From positions 1-39,699 of the forward strand of contig JANPBZ010000244.1 in NCBI GenBank assembly GCA_031430695.1: DNA of 39,699 nucleotides, in the 5' to 3' direction. This DNA is from JAENVT01 sp031430695. GTDB lineage: Bacteria; Actinomycetota; Acidimicrobiia; Acidimicrobiales; Ilumatobacteraceae. A model generated the notes under the pieces. That model was not told the origin of the DNA and did no database searches. It saw only the letters and a list, made by a program, of their open reading frames with translations. A program made the position numbers and the translations under genes. Below, piece after piece: positions 1-9,284 of this stretch (position 1 is its first letter; each line of letters begins with the position of its first letter).

Positions 1-1
1 C

Positions 2-616
2 CTGCCCGGCATCGAACGCGCCGGCTTGAACGCCTCGCTGTTCCACCGCATGCTCGACGATGGATTGACGCATCTCGCGACATTCCGCAATGTCTCACCG
101 AACCTGCGCCTCGCGGTCAACTTCGACTTCGACTCGATCCCTGAGTCGGGGCTTCGCAAGACCGTCACCGACCTCGCCGATAAACACAACATTCCTCTGG
201 AGCTGATCTCGCTCGAGCTCAGTGAGCGGCAATCATTCGAACTCTCGCCATCGACGCTCAAGGAGCTGACCGAAGTTGCCGATGCTGGGGTGAAACTGGT
301 TCTCGACGACTTCGGCGTCGGGTTCGCCAGCCTCGAAACACTGACATCGCTGCCGATCAGCGGCGTCAAGCTCGACCGTCGTTTCACCGGACAGGTGATC
401 GACGGCGAGCGCGAGCCGGCCGTGGTGAAGGCGATGATCTCGATGGCAGCGGATGCCGGCCTCGAGGTGATTGCCGAGGGCGTGGAAACCCAGACCCAGT
501 GCGATCGCCTGGTTCGCCTGGGATGTCGCTTGGGCCAGGGCTACCTGTTCGCGCTTCCGCTGCCACCCGACTCGATGACGACCGTGTTGTCGGCCCCCCT
601 CGTCTCTGCTTGGTAA
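2..616 (+). CDS. EAL-domain protein, C-terminal part (cyclic-di-GMP phosphodiesterase type)
   Basis: The frame is open to the left edge, so the gene starts outside the window and only the last 204 residues are visible. They cover most of an EAL domain: the Asn of LAVNFDF, the Glu of SLELSER, the DDFG.G..SL loop, the Lys of KLDRRF, the Glu of AEGVET, and the closing G.GQGYLF.LP. All metal- and catalysis-linked positions in this part are present, so active hydrolysis of cyclic di-GMP to pGpG is plausible. The N-terminal E.L.R motif and any sensory or GGDEF domain lie outside. It converges on uvrB with 31 bases between them and has no evident link to the catabolic genes. Confidence 0.88.
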   Translation: MPGIERAGLNASLFHRMLDDGLTHLATFRNVSPNLRLAVNFDFDSIPESGLRKTVTDLADKHNIPLELISLELSERQSFELSPSTLKELTEVADAGVKLVLDDFGVGFASLETLTSLPISGVKLDRRFTGQVIDGEREPAVVKAMISMAADAGLEVIAEGVETQTQCDRLVRLGCRLGQGYLFALPLPPDSMTTVLSAPLVSAW

Positions 617-647
617 CGGAGTCAGGACCGTACCCGGCAAAGGGCAG

Positions 648-2666
<2,019 letters not shown>

Positions 2667-2671
2667 GCCCC

Positions 2672-2916
2672 TCAGTCTAGAGTGACGAACACCCGTTCGC
2701 CATCGTCCTGATTCTCCTCAGCGATGATCTTTGCCAACACCCGACGAGCACGGAGCGGAGCGGCGTCAATGCTCAACATCCCTCCGGCCAGGTCGTACTC
2801 GCCCTCGGGGCCACGGAAGAACACGATCGGCTGCTCGCAGTGCGGCTCTGCAGCGCACGCTGGGCAAGATCCTCGGCCCACAACGCGGCATACCACAGTT
2901 TCGTCGCATAAGTCAT
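2672..2916 (-). pseudogene. Small hypothetical gene upstream of uvrB, possibly frameshifted
   Basis: I do not recognise a family. Two overlapping frames look like parts of one protein. The first starts at an ATG at 2916 and reads MTYATKLWYAALWAEDLAQR, a convincing amphipathic start, before turning into Arg/Ser-rich residues. The second, open from a GTG at 2896, becomes protein-like from about CEQPIVFFRGPEGEYDLAGG and runs to a stop 5 bases before uvrB. One base missing, or a -1 shift near 2845-2860, would join them into about 80 residues. A CATACT box lies 7 bases before the ATG, supporting that start. If no shift exists, the gene is the 74-residue frame 2672-2896 with a CPAC motif. Confidence 0.4.
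2674..2679 (-). promoter_or_regulatory. Candidate -10 box of uvrB (leaderless)
   Basis: TAGACT on the minus strand fits the actinobacterial -10 pattern TAnnnT and ends 7 bases before the uvrB GTG. That would put the transcription start on or next to the start codon. It lies inside the last codons of the small gene upstream. Confidence 0.4.
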
Positions 2917-2932
2917 GGGACAGAGTATGACC

Positions 2933-4369
2933 CTAGATCACCTGGTCAACCACTATGATGTCCTCCTGTGACGAACGCGGAGCCGGAGGCCGATAGCCGA
3001 ACCACATCAGCACCGCCACGCCAACGCCGGCACATCCCTGCAAGAACCACGAGAACTCGAAGTTGGCGATCGGTCGGCCGGGGCGGGTCAACGCAGCGAC
3101 CGCAGTCGCGATCGCCAGCGCAGCACCGACCTGACGCAGCGTTGTGTTGAACGCTGACGCCATACCAAGCCGGTTCGAGGGCACGTAGCGGACCGATGCC
3201 GATTGAAGCCCAACGATCAGCGTGCCGATGGCGGCGCCGAGCATCACCAGAAACGGGGCGAAGTGTGTCCAATACGCGGGGTGCTCGGGAACGAAGTAGG
3301 CGAGACCGAAAACCCCACCAGCAATCAGCAGGGCCGCAGGCGGAACGACGGCGCGGTGCCCGATACGGTCGCACAGCTTCCCGGCCGGGCGACCGGTGAG
3401 AATCGCTGTGAGCGGAGCAGGCAACGAGGCCCACCCAGCGCCGCGAGGGCTGTAGTGCCACACCTGTTGCAGGAAGCTGACATTGACGAACACCGACCCG
3501 TAGAACGGGATGGAGAACAACAGCGTCGAAATGTTGGCGACGGCGAACGTTCGTTCGCGAACCAGGGCGAAGTCGAGTACGGGCAGCCGAGCGACGTGGC
3601 TGCGCCACGTGAACACCGCCAGCAGCAGACACGCCGCCACATAGCACAACACGCTGACCGCGCTGCCGTAGCCCCATTCGTTTCCTTGGGTGATGACCAG
3701 GGCTAAGACCCCAACGGAGCCGATGCCGCTGGCGATGCTTGTCGGGTCCGGGATACCCGCGGCGTGCTCGTCGCGTGACTCGACCAGCACGCGACGTCCG
3801 AGCACGATCGCCGCGAACCCGATGGGAATGTTGACCAGGAAGATGGAGCGCCAGCCGACGAAATCGATCAACGTCCCGCCAACGACCGGTCCGGCCGCCG
3901 CCGCCAATGAGTTGATCGAGACGAAGATGCCGAGCGCCGTCGATCGCTTCTCCGGCGGATACTCCGGCAGCAGCAGCGCCATTGCGGCCGGCACCAGGAG
4001 CGCTCCACCGATCGCCTGCACCATCCGGGCCGCAATCAGCAGCCCAAGCGTCGGCGCGGCGCCGCACAACGCCGATGCGCTGATGAACACCAGCAGGCCA
4101 ATTGTGTAGATGCGCCGACGCCCATATCGGTCGGCGAAACGCCCGGAGGTCAACAGCACCGCGGCGAACACGATGCTGTAGGCCGACCACACCCACGAGA
4201 CCGCCGACGCCGAACTACGAAACTCCTTCGACAACGTGTCGCGGGCCACATTCACAATCGTCGTGTCGAGCGCGGTCATCGATGCACCGATCACCGTGAC
4301 GGCCAACACCTTGGCGCCCCGTGACATCCCTCGCACCCGACTCGACGGTGACCGGAGGGTGAACGACAT
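2933..4369 (-). CDS. MFS drug-type exporter, DHA2 (14-TM) family
   Basis: This 478-residue integral membrane protein of the major facilitator superfamily is a proton-driven exporter. The length and about 14 hydrophobic segments fit the DHA2 (EmrB/QacA-like) family. The LDTTIVNVA motif in helix 1 and the antiporter motif C (GPVVGGTL) are both present, as is a loop 2-3 motif A-like stretch (GRFADRYGRRR). It is divergent from the IclR regulator across 80 bases, so IclR control is possible. The substrate cannot be read from sequence; export of an aromatic compound or toxic intermediate is an inference from position. ATG start; TAGCTT lies 6 bases upstream. A start at residue 15 (MSRGAK) is the alternative. 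Confidence 0.9.
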   Translation of the reverse strand: MSFTLRSPSSRVRGMSRGAKVLAVTVIGASMTALDTTIVNVARDTLSKEFRSSASAVSWVWSAYSIVFAAVLLTSGRFADRYGRRRIYTIGLLVFISASALCGAAPTLGLLIAARMVQAIGGALLVPAAMALLLPEYPPEKRSTALGIFVSINSLAAAAGPVVGGTLIDFVGWRSIFLVNIPIGFAAIVLGRRVLVESRDEHAAGIPDPTSIASGIGSVGVLALVITQGNEWGYGSAVSVLCYVAACLLLAVFTWRSHVARLPVLDFALVRERTFAVANISTLLFSIPFYGSVFVNVSFLQQVWHYSPRGAGWASLPAPLTAILTGRPAGKLCDRIGHRAVVPPAALLIAGGVFGLAYFVPEHPAYWTHFAPFLVMLGAAIGTLIVGLQSASVRYVPSNRLGMASAFNTTLRQVGAALAIATAVAALTRPGRPIANFEFSWFLQGCAGVGVAVLMWFGYRPPAPRSSQEDIIVVDQVI

Positions 4370-4375
4370 CGAACG

Positions 4376-4381
4376 AAGCTA
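4376..4381 (-). promoter_or_regulatory. Candidate -10 box of the MFS gene (leaderless)
   Basis: TAGCTT on the minus strand, 6 bases before the ATG at 4369. It fits TAnnnT and places the transcription start at or beside the start codon. Confidence 0.4.
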
Positions 4382-4410
4382 CACGGAGGAAGTGGTCAGC
4401 TTCCGACCGG

Positions 4411-4429
4411 TGTTCCGCTCTGGCGAACA
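4411..4429. promoter_or_regulatory. Inverted repeat TGTTC-N9-GAACA between MFS and IclR genes
   Basis: Five-base arms TGTTC (4411-4415) and GAACA (4425-4429) separated by nine bases lie just upstream of the likely iclR-type -10 box. It could be the operator of the IclR protein or of another dimeric regulator. The same GTTC-N9-GAAC layout recurs at 8612-8628 and 30120-30136. Confidence 0.35.
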
Positions 4430-4435
4430 TCGATC

Positions 4436-4441
4436 TAGGGT
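4436..4441 (+). promoter_or_regulatory. Candidate -10 box of the IclR gene (leaderless)
   Basis: TAGGGT ends 8 bases before the ATG at 4450. No ribosome-binding sequence lies between them, consistent with a leaderless transcript. Confidence 0.4.
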
Positions 4442-4449
4442 GTCGGCCG

Positions 4450-5259
4450 ATGACAGCGAAGTCACCCTCCCCGGCCAAGCCCGCCCTGCGCTCGGTGACG
4501 ATCGCCCTCGACATCCTCGATGCGTTCTTCGCCGACACCGAGATCGGGCTCAGTGAGCTGGCCAGGCGGGTTGGCGTTACGAAAAGCACAATGCATCGCA
4601 CGTGCGGAGTGTTGGTGGATCGCGGTGCGTTGGAGAGGACGCTGAGTGGCAAGTATCGGCTCGGCGTCCACCTCCTCGAGTTCGGGCAACTGGTGACCAG
4701 GCGTTCGGCTCTGCGCACACAGGCCTTTCCATTGCTCGTAGAACTTCGTAACGCCATCGGCGAAACGGTGCAACACGGCGTCCCTTCCGGCGGCGATGTG
4801 CTCTACTTCGAACGAGTCGAAGGACTCGGCGCACTGCGCTTCAGCATTGAGGCGGTCAGGCGATCCCCTGTCCATCGTTCCAGCGCAGGAAAGGCAATCG
4901 CCGCGTTCAGACCGGAGGTCGCTGCAGCACGGATCAAGGCCGGGATGACACCCTTTACTGGTCATACGATCGTCATCCCGAAGATGTTTGCCGAAGAGCT
5001 CGCCAGAATCCGCGAGCGCGGTTACGCGATCAGCATCGATGAAAGTGAAATCGGGCTGTCGTCGATCGGTGTGCCGATCCGCGACCAGCCCGACGGCGAG
5101 GTGATTGCCGCGATCTCGACGGCAGGACCGACGGGACGTCTACTCGGCGATCACGAATCCCACCACGTCCGGCTGATGCTCAACGCCGGTCGTCAGCTCA
5201 CCAACTCCCTTGCCACGGGCGTGTTCACGCTCCCCCGCCAACGCCGTGCTGCGAAGTAG
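4450..5259 (+). CDS. IclR-family transcriptional regulator
   Basis: This 269-residue regulator has an N-terminal winged helix (about residues 14-75; the recognition segment includes LARRVGVTKSTMHRTCGVL) and a C-terminal effector-binding IclR domain (about 90-250, with HRSSAGKAI and GYAISIDESEIGLSSIGVPI). IclR proteins commonly control aromatic catabolic operons as dimers that bind pathway acids. It is the first gene of a plus-strand run with the alcohol dehydrogenase (20-base gap), GlcG-like and HpaI genes, and is divergent from the MFS exporter. Local control of these genes, and perhaps of the whole hpa block, is likely. The effector is unknown; 4-hydroxyphenylacetate or homoprotocatechuate would be the first guess from context. 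Confidence 0.93.
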   Translation: MTAKSPSPAKPALRSVTIALDILDAFFADTEIGLSELARRVGVTKSTMHRTCGVLVDRGALERTLSGKYRLGVHLLEFGQLVTRRSALRTQAFPLLVELRNAIGETVQHGVPSGGDVLYFERVEGLGALRFSIEAVRRSPVHRSSAGKAIAAFRPEVAAARIKAGMTPFTGHTIVIPKMFAEELARIRERGYAISIDESEIGLSSIGVPIRDQPDGEVIAAISTAGPTGRLLGDHESHHVRLMLNAGRQLTNSLATGVFTLPRQRRAAK

Positions 5260-5266
5260 TCGCGCC

Positions 5267-5272
5267 TACGCT
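5267..5272 (+). promoter_or_regulatory. Candidate -10 box of the alcohol dehydrogenase gene (leaderless)
   Basis: TACGCT ends 7 bases before the ATG at 5280, in the 20-base gap after the IclR gene. It would let the dehydrogenase be transcribed apart from its regulator. Confidence 0.35.
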
Positions 5273-5279
5273 CATCGTC

Positions 5280-6362
5280 ATGCGTGCCGCCGTACTGTGT
5301 GACGAGTCCGACCAGCTCGACATTGCCGATGTGGAGCACGATGAACCCATCGGCCGCGAGATCCTCATGCGCACGGTGGCGGCCGGGCTGTGTCACAGCG
5401 ACTATCACTACCTCGACGGCACGCTGTACCGTCCCCGACCGGTCATCCTCGGCCACGAGGGCGCCGGTGTCGTCGAAGCCGTCGGCCCCGACGTGCGCGA
5501 CATTCAGGTCGGCGATCATGTGGTGACCTGCCTCGTGATGGGCTGCGGTGAGTGCATCCGCTGTGTGGCAGGCGAGCCAACATCATGTCTGCACCCGCAG
5601 GTGACGAAGCGGCCGTCGGGCCACAAGCCACGGTTGACCCTCGACGGAGTCAGTGTCGGACAGATGGCCAATGTCGGCTCGCTGGCCGACCACATCCTGC
5701 TCGACGAACGCGCCGTCACGACCGTCAACTCCGACATCCCCATGGAGCTCGCCTGCATCCTCGGCTGCGCCGTCGTGACCGGTCTGGGTGCGGCACTCAA
5801 CACCGCCAACGTGCAGCCGGGCGAGTCAGTTGCCGTGATCGGCTGTGGCGGCGTCGGTCTCAACGTCATCCAAGGAGCACGGCTGGCCGGTGCGAGTCAG
5901 ATCATCGCCATCGATGCCAACGCCGGCAAGCTCGAGCGTGCCCGGCAACTGGGAGCGACCGACACGATCGATGCCTCGTCCACCGATGCGATCGCGGCAG
6001 TTCGAGACATCACCGGCCCGGGAGCTGATCACGTCTTCGAGGTCGTCGGTCGACCGGCGTTGGTCCGTCAGGCCTTCGAGATGGCCGCACCCGGCCGCGC
6101 TGCATACCTGGTGGGTATCCAGTCCGACGATGCCGAGTTGTCGCTGCCGGTCACGGGGTTCCGGCGTGGCAAGAGGATGGTCGGCGTCTTCATGGGTGAC
6201 ACCAATCCACGCGTCGACATTCCTCGGTACGCAGACCTCTGGCGATCTGGCCAACTCGATCTCAGTGGCATGATCTCGCACACCCTGCCGCTCGAAGACG
6301 TCAATCGTGGATTCGCCATGATGATTTCCGGCGAGTCCGCTCGCACCGTCATCAAGTTCTAG
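5280..6362 (+). CDS. Zinc-dependent alcohol dehydrogenase (medium-chain, class III-like)
   Basis: This is a 360-residue medium-chain dehydrogenase/reductase. It has catalytic-zinc motifs (GLCHSDYH near residue 37 and GHEGAG near 60), the four-cysteine structural zinc loop (CGECIRCVAGEPTSC near 93-107) and a GCGGVG Rossmann motif near 180-185 for NAD(P). The four-cysteine loop and the spacing resemble class III and actinobacterial NDMA-dependent enzymes. It probably oxidises an alcohol, perhaps an aryl or side-chain alcohol, to an aldehyde in the pathway served by this cluster. It is followed after 25 bases by the GlcG-like gene. Substrate is inferred only from context. Confidence 0.9.
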   Translation: MRAAVLCDESDQLDIADVEHDEPIGREILMRTVAAGLCHSDYHYLDGTLYRPRPVILGHEGAGVVEAVGPDVRDIQVGDHVVTCLVMGCGECIRCVAGEPTSCLHPQVTKRPSGHKPRLTLDGVSVGQMANVGSLADHILLDERAVTTVNSDIPMELACILGCAVVTGLGAALNTANVQPGESVAVIGCGGVGLNVIQGARLAGASQIIAIDANAGKLERARQLGATDTIDASSTDAIAAVRDITGPGADHVFEVVGRPALVRQAFEMAAPGRAAYLVGIQSDDAELSLPVTGFRRGKRMVGVFMGDTNPRVDIPRYADLWRSGQLDLSGMISHTLPLEDVNRGFAMMISGESARTVIKF

Positions 6363-6387
6363 CCCGACCAGTAGCAAGGGAGCCGCC

Positions 6388-6822
6388 ATGGCAGATACCG
6401 ATGTGATACCGATGAACGTGCTATCGCTGAGCGCGGCTCAACGGGTGGCCGATGCGGCCGTTTCCTCAGCACGATCACACGGCGTTGCTGCATGTATCGC
6501 CGTCAGCGATCCGTCAGGCGAACCAATTGTCACAGTGCGGATGGATGGCGCGCCGAGGCTCTCCGCCGAGATCGCTCGCAACAAGGCGTACACCGTCGCC
6601 TCGTTCAACGGACTGCCGACTCACGTGTGGTGGCCGGCGATCTCCGAGGATCCGGCGCTGGTGCACGGCCTCACGCATACGCCTCGCCTCGTTGTGTTCG
6701 GCGGCGGAGTTCCGGTGCGAATCGATGGGGCGCTCGTCGGCGCGGTCGGCGTCTCGGGCGGTTCGTCCGAGCAGGATCGGGTTATCGCCGAGGCCGCGGT
6801 CGAGACGTTGAGCGGCGCGTGA
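6388..6822 (+). CDS. GlcG/HbpS-family (DUF336) protein
   Basis: This 144-residue single-domain protein has the family pattern: an N-terminal helix, then SDPSGEPIVTVRMDGAPRL, then a glycine-rich C-terminal part (LVVFGGGVPVRIDGALVGAVGVSGG). Members include Streptomyces heme-binding HbpS and GlcG of glycolate operons. Many sit in aromatic or hydroxy-acid catabolic clusters with no assigned reaction. The ATG at 6388 has a GGGAG ribosome site 6 bases upstream. The stop overlaps the GTG of the HpaI gene by 4 bases, so the two are translationally coupled. A helper or small-molecule-binding role for the aldolase or dehydrogenase is possible but unproven. Confidence 0.85.
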   Translation: MADTDVIPMNVLSLSAAQRVADAAVSSARSHGVAACIAVSDPSGEPIVTVRMDGAPRLSAEIARNKAYTVASFNGLPTHVWWPAISEDPALVHGLTHTPRLVVFGGGVPVRIDGALVGAVGVSGGSSEQDRVIAEAAVETLSGA

Positions 6823-7577
6823 CGACTCACCTTCGTCAAGTCTGGGATCGTGGCGAGACGGCGCTCGGTGCGTTCCTGTTCTTCCGTGAGCCACTGATCG
6901 CCGAGGCCGCCGCGTTGGCCGGCTACGACTATGTCTGCGTCGACATGCAACACGGCCTCCAGAGCTTCGAGCACACGGTCACCATGCTCTACGCGATGGC
7001 GCGCACTGAGACCACACCCATCGTGCGCGTGCCATGGAACGAGCAGAGCATCATCGGCAGGGTGCTCGACGCCGGGGCCTATGGCGTGATCGTGCCGATG
7101 GTCAACACCGCCGATGAAGCGCGCGCGGCGGTCTCCTCGTGCCGGTACGCACCGATCGGCAGCCGCAGCATGGGTCCTGTCGGCGTGTCAGCCCGTGCCG
7201 GTCGCGAGGGCTACTTCTCGACGGCCAACGACACGGTGTTGTGCATCCCCATGATCGAGACGAAGCAGGCCGTCGAGAACATCGACGAGATCGCCGCCGT
7301 GCCGGGCATCGTTGCGTTGTACATCGGCCCGGCCGACCTGTCGATCACCTACGGGTTGGCACCCAAGCCCGATCAGGACGACGCCGAGTGGAACGAGGCG
7401 ATCGAGCGCGTGAAGACCGCGTGCGAACGCAACGGTGTGATCCCCGCAATCCACGCCGAGGCCGGCCTCGCCGAGAAGCGACGCTCCGCCGGATGGCGAA
7501 TGATCACCGTCGGCTTCGACCTCGGCAATGTGATGACCGGCCTGCGTAGCCAGCTGAAGGAAGCCCGCGGCACCTGA
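6819..7577 (+). CDS. hpaI: HpaI-type class II aldolase (4-hydroxy-2-oxoheptanedioate aldolase)
   Basis: This 252-residue metal-dependent aldolase belongs to the HpaI/HpcH family. In the 4-hydroxyphenylacetate pathway this enzyme splits 4-hydroxy-2-oxoheptane-1,7-dioate into pyruvate and succinate semialdehyde. Visible family motifs are VCVDMQHGLQSFE, the Arg-Pro stretch IVRVPWNE, GAYGVIVPMVN, a metal-binding Glu in IPMIETKQAVENIDEI, and YIGPADLSITYG with its Asp. The start is the GTG that overlaps the previous stop; a longer upstream frame exists but is antisense-like filler. It ends the plus-strand run and converges on the intradiol dioxygenase. It may also accept other 4-hydroxy-2-oxo acids, since the family is promiscuous. 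Confidence 0.88.
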   Translation: MTTHLRQVWDRGETALGAFLFFREPLIAEAAALAGYDYVCVDMQHGLQSFEHTVTMLYAMARTETTPIVRVPWNEQSIIGRVLDAGAYGVIVPMVNTADEARAAVSSCRYAPIGSRSMGPVGVSARAGREGYFSTANDTVLCIPMIETKQAVENIDEIAAVPGIVALYIGPADLSITYGLAPKPDQDDAEWNEAIERVKTACERNGVIPAIHAEAGLAEKRRSAGWRMITVGFDLGNVMTGLRSQLKEARGT

Positions 7578-7582
7578 GCCGC

Positions 7583-7651
7583 TGGGCGCGATTTCGGTAC
7601 TGTCACGTCTCACACCGCACCCGGCCAGGCTTTATGGGCGCGATTTCGGTA
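7583..7651. repeat. 17-bp direct repeat pair between convergent genes
   Basis: TGGGCGCGATTTCGGTA occurs perfectly at 7583-7599 and 7635-7651, 52 bases apart, in the 118-base gap between the HpaI and intradiol dioxygenase genes. I see no other copy in the window. Function is unknown. Confidence 0.8.
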
Positions 7652-7654
7652 GGC

Positions 7655-7676
7655 GGGCTCAACCGGTTTCGAGCCC
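7655..7676. terminator. Hairpin between convergent genes, possible bidirectional terminator
   Basis: GGGCTC (7655-7660) and GAGCCC (7671-7676) form a 6-bp stem with a ten-base loop that contains AACCGGTT. It lies between two gene ends that face each other. No T-run follows, which is usual for high-GC actinobacteria. Confidence 0.45.
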
Positions 7677-7695
7677 AACGGGGCTGGCGCGTCGC

Positions 7696-8535
7696 CTAGA
7701 CGCGGTCGAGGACGATGTCGAAGTTCGTCGCCAGTTCGCCGGTGTCGTCGGGCTTGAACTCGCGGATGAGGCTGCGCTGCACACCGAACACGGCGTCGCC
7801 ATCGAGGAAGTCGCTCTCCACGTCGAAGACGTGTGTGATGAGATCTTTGAACTCGGGGTGACGGGCCCAGACGTGCAGGTGCCCGGGCCGCCACCAGTTG
7901 CGGCCGTTCTTCTTCAGAAGATCGCCAGCCGGGCCATCGCTGGGGATGGGATACGGCACCGGGCGGATGCTGCGGATCTCGAACGATCCGTCGGACTTCG
8001 AGTGGTAGATGCCGCGCAGGTTGAACTCACTTTGAATGCCGGGCTGCTGGACTGCGTAGAACATGTTGCTGGCGTTCTGCCAGCAGTCGAGGACGACGCC
8101 TTCGACCGGCTTTCCGTCGACATCGGTGATCGTGCCGCGCACGACGACACGATCGCCGTCGTCGGGATCGACGAGCATCGACTCCCCGAAGGCACGATCA
8201 GGAGCGCCGGCTGCGTGGAAAGGACCGAGCACGGTGTTGTCGGTGAGGCTCGACGCACTGGCGTCGTACGCCATCATCTCGACCAGCGTGGAGACTCCCG
8301 TGGTATCTGAGAGCAGGATGAACTCCTGGCGCACGTTGTCGCTGATCTTTCCGCACTGAGTAAGGAACATGATGCCTGCAAACCACTCTTCGCGGGTCAG
8401 GTTGACGTCGCGGGCGAAAGCGTGCAGATGACGAATTGCCGCGGTCGTCACTTCCTTCAAGCGTGGGTTCGGCGAATTGTCGTAACGCGACAGAACCTCG
8501 GCCAACAATTCATCGAGTGCGCCTTCTTTGGCCAT
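7696..8535 (-). CDS. Intradiol ring-cleavage dioxygenase (hydroxyquinol/catechol 1,2-dioxygenase type)
   Basis: This 279-residue non-heme Fe(III) dioxygenase cleaves a catechol-type ring between the two hydroxyls. It has the helical N-terminal dimerisation domain (about 1-95) and the beta-rich catalytic domain. Candidate ligands are Tyr in NASNMFYAVQ, Tyr in PVPYPIPSDGP and the two His of RPGHLHVWA. The N-terminal domain and length fit hydroxyquinol 1,2-dioxygenases and catechol 1,2-dioxygenases rather than protocatechuate 3,4-dioxygenase. The product would be a (maleylacetate-precursor or muconate-type) diacid, so it represents an ortho-cleavage branch beside the meta-cleaving HpaD. It is divergent from the VOC gene across 161 bases. 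The ATG has GGGGGA 6 bases upstream. Confidence 0.88.
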   Translation of the reverse strand: MAKEGALDELLAEVLSRYDNSPNPRLKEVTTAAIRHLHAFARDVNLTREEWFAGIMFLTQCGKISDNVRQEFILLSDTTGVSTLVEMMAYDASASSLTDNTVLGPFHAAGAPDRAFGESMLVDPDDGDRVVVRGTITDVDGKPVEGVVLDCWQNASNMFYAVQQPGIQSEFNLRGIYHSKSDGSFEIRSIRPVPYPIPSDGPAGDLLKKNGRNWWRPGHLHVWARHPEFKDLITHVFDVESDFLDGDAVFGVQRSLIREFKPDDTGELATNFDIVLDRV

Positions 8536-8540
8536 CGTGT

Positions 8541-8546
8541 TCCCCC
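8541..8546 (-). promoter_or_regulatory. GGGGGA ribosome-binding site of the intradiol dioxygenase
   Basis: Minus-strand GGGGGA precedes the ATG at 8535 with 6 bases between the last G and the start codon. It is one of seven GGGGG(A/T) sites in the window and supports this start. Confidence 0.6.
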
Positions 8547-8588
8547 AGTGAGATAGACGAAATCGTGCGACGCGTTGCTATCACACGA

Positions 8589-8600
8589 CGCCGCGCGGCG
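8589..8600. promoter_or_regulatory. 12-bp perfect palindrome in divergent promoter region
   Basis: CGCCGCGCGGCG is self-complementary and lies between the intradiol dioxygenase and VOC genes. It could be a regulator site; being pure G/C, it could also be chance in GC-rich DNA. Confidence 0.25.
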
Positions 8601-8610
8601 ACCAGATGAA

Positions 8611-8629
8611 CGTTCCTCGCAGCAGAACG
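8611..8629. promoter_or_regulatory. Inverted repeat CGTTC-N9-GAACG in divergent promoter region
   Basis: Arms CGTTC (8611-8615) and GAACG (8625-8629) with a nine-base spacer have the same total length and core as the repeat at 4411-4429 upstream of the IclR gene. A shared regulator, possibly the IclR protein, is a reasonable hypothesis. GAACGTTC overlaps the left arm. Confidence 0.35.
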
Positions 8630-8683
8630 ACCGACTGTCCTTCGCCCCCGAACTATCACTACTATCCGTTGCACATCTCGTGA

Positions 8684-8689
8684 GGGGGT
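8684..8689 (+). promoter_or_regulatory. GGGGGT ribosome-binding site of the VOC gene
   Basis: GAGGGGGT stands 8 bases (after the last G) before the ATG at 8697. The candidate promoter for this leader is the AT-richer CTATCACTACTATCC region near 8653-8667. Confidence 0.6.
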
Positions 8690-8696
8690 AGCAAAC

Positions 8697-9275
8697 ATGG
8701 CAGAGCAGACCGACGGCCCCGTCCGGCCATCCAGTGGTGCATACATCCAGCACCTGGTGCTGCGTGTCCGCGACCTCGAAGTCGCACACGACTTCTACAC
8801 GCGCATCCTCGGCTTCGAGCAGTGTGCAGAACTCGAACGCGACAAGTACCCGGACTTCAAGATGCGCTTCTACCGCGGCAGCGCCGAGCGGCACCACGAT
8901 CTGGCGTTGGCCGAACTGCAAGACCCCGCCAGCGCTCCCCCGCCTGAGACGCCGTGGCAGATGTTCGGCTCGACCCCCGGTGTCGACCACATCGCGGTGT
9001 GTTACCCCAGCCGCGAGTCGTGGCTCGAGCAGATCGCCTACATGAAGACGCAAGGCGTCGAGTTCCGCATCCGCGGCAACCATGGCATGACCCACAGCGC
9101 ATATGTGGAGGACCCCGACGGCAACGGCATCGAATGCCTGTACAACCTCCCCGACGAAGTGTGGTCGGGCGACGTCAATGCCGCGCTGAACCACTTCGAA
9201 GTGTTGCCGCTGGACGGACCAGAGTCGCTCATCGACGACACCAACTACGTGGCCTTCGCCCCGGCCGACAACTAG
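8697..9275 (+). CDS. VOC-superfamily protein, single-domain extradiol dioxygenase-like
   Basis: This 192-residue vicinal-oxygen-chelate protein has two beta-alpha-beta-beta-beta modules. A metal triad is visible as His19 (IQHLVL), His98 (VDHIAV) and Glu146 (GIECLYN), matching the His-His-Glu arrangement of extradiol dioxygenases, and GMTHSAYVEDPDGN precedes the Glu as in that class. At this length it lacks the duplicated N-terminal half of two-domain extradiol enzymes. It could therefore be a one-domain type I extradiol dioxygenase, or a lyase or hydrolase of the same fold. It converges on the HpaB gene with 9 bases between them. Substrate unknown; a ring-cleavage or ring-fission-product role fits the neighbourhood. 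Confidence 0.8.
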   Translation: MAEQTDGPVRPSSGAYIQHLVLRVRDLEVAHDFYTRILGFEQCAELERDKYPDFKMRFYRGSAERHHDLALAELQDPASAPPPETPWQMFGSTPGVDHIAVCYPSRESWLEQIAYMKTQGVEFRIRGNHGMTHSAYVEDPDGNGIECLYNLPDEVWSGDVNAALNHFEVLPLDGPESLIDDTNYVAFAPADN

Positions 9276-9284
9276 GGCGGATAG

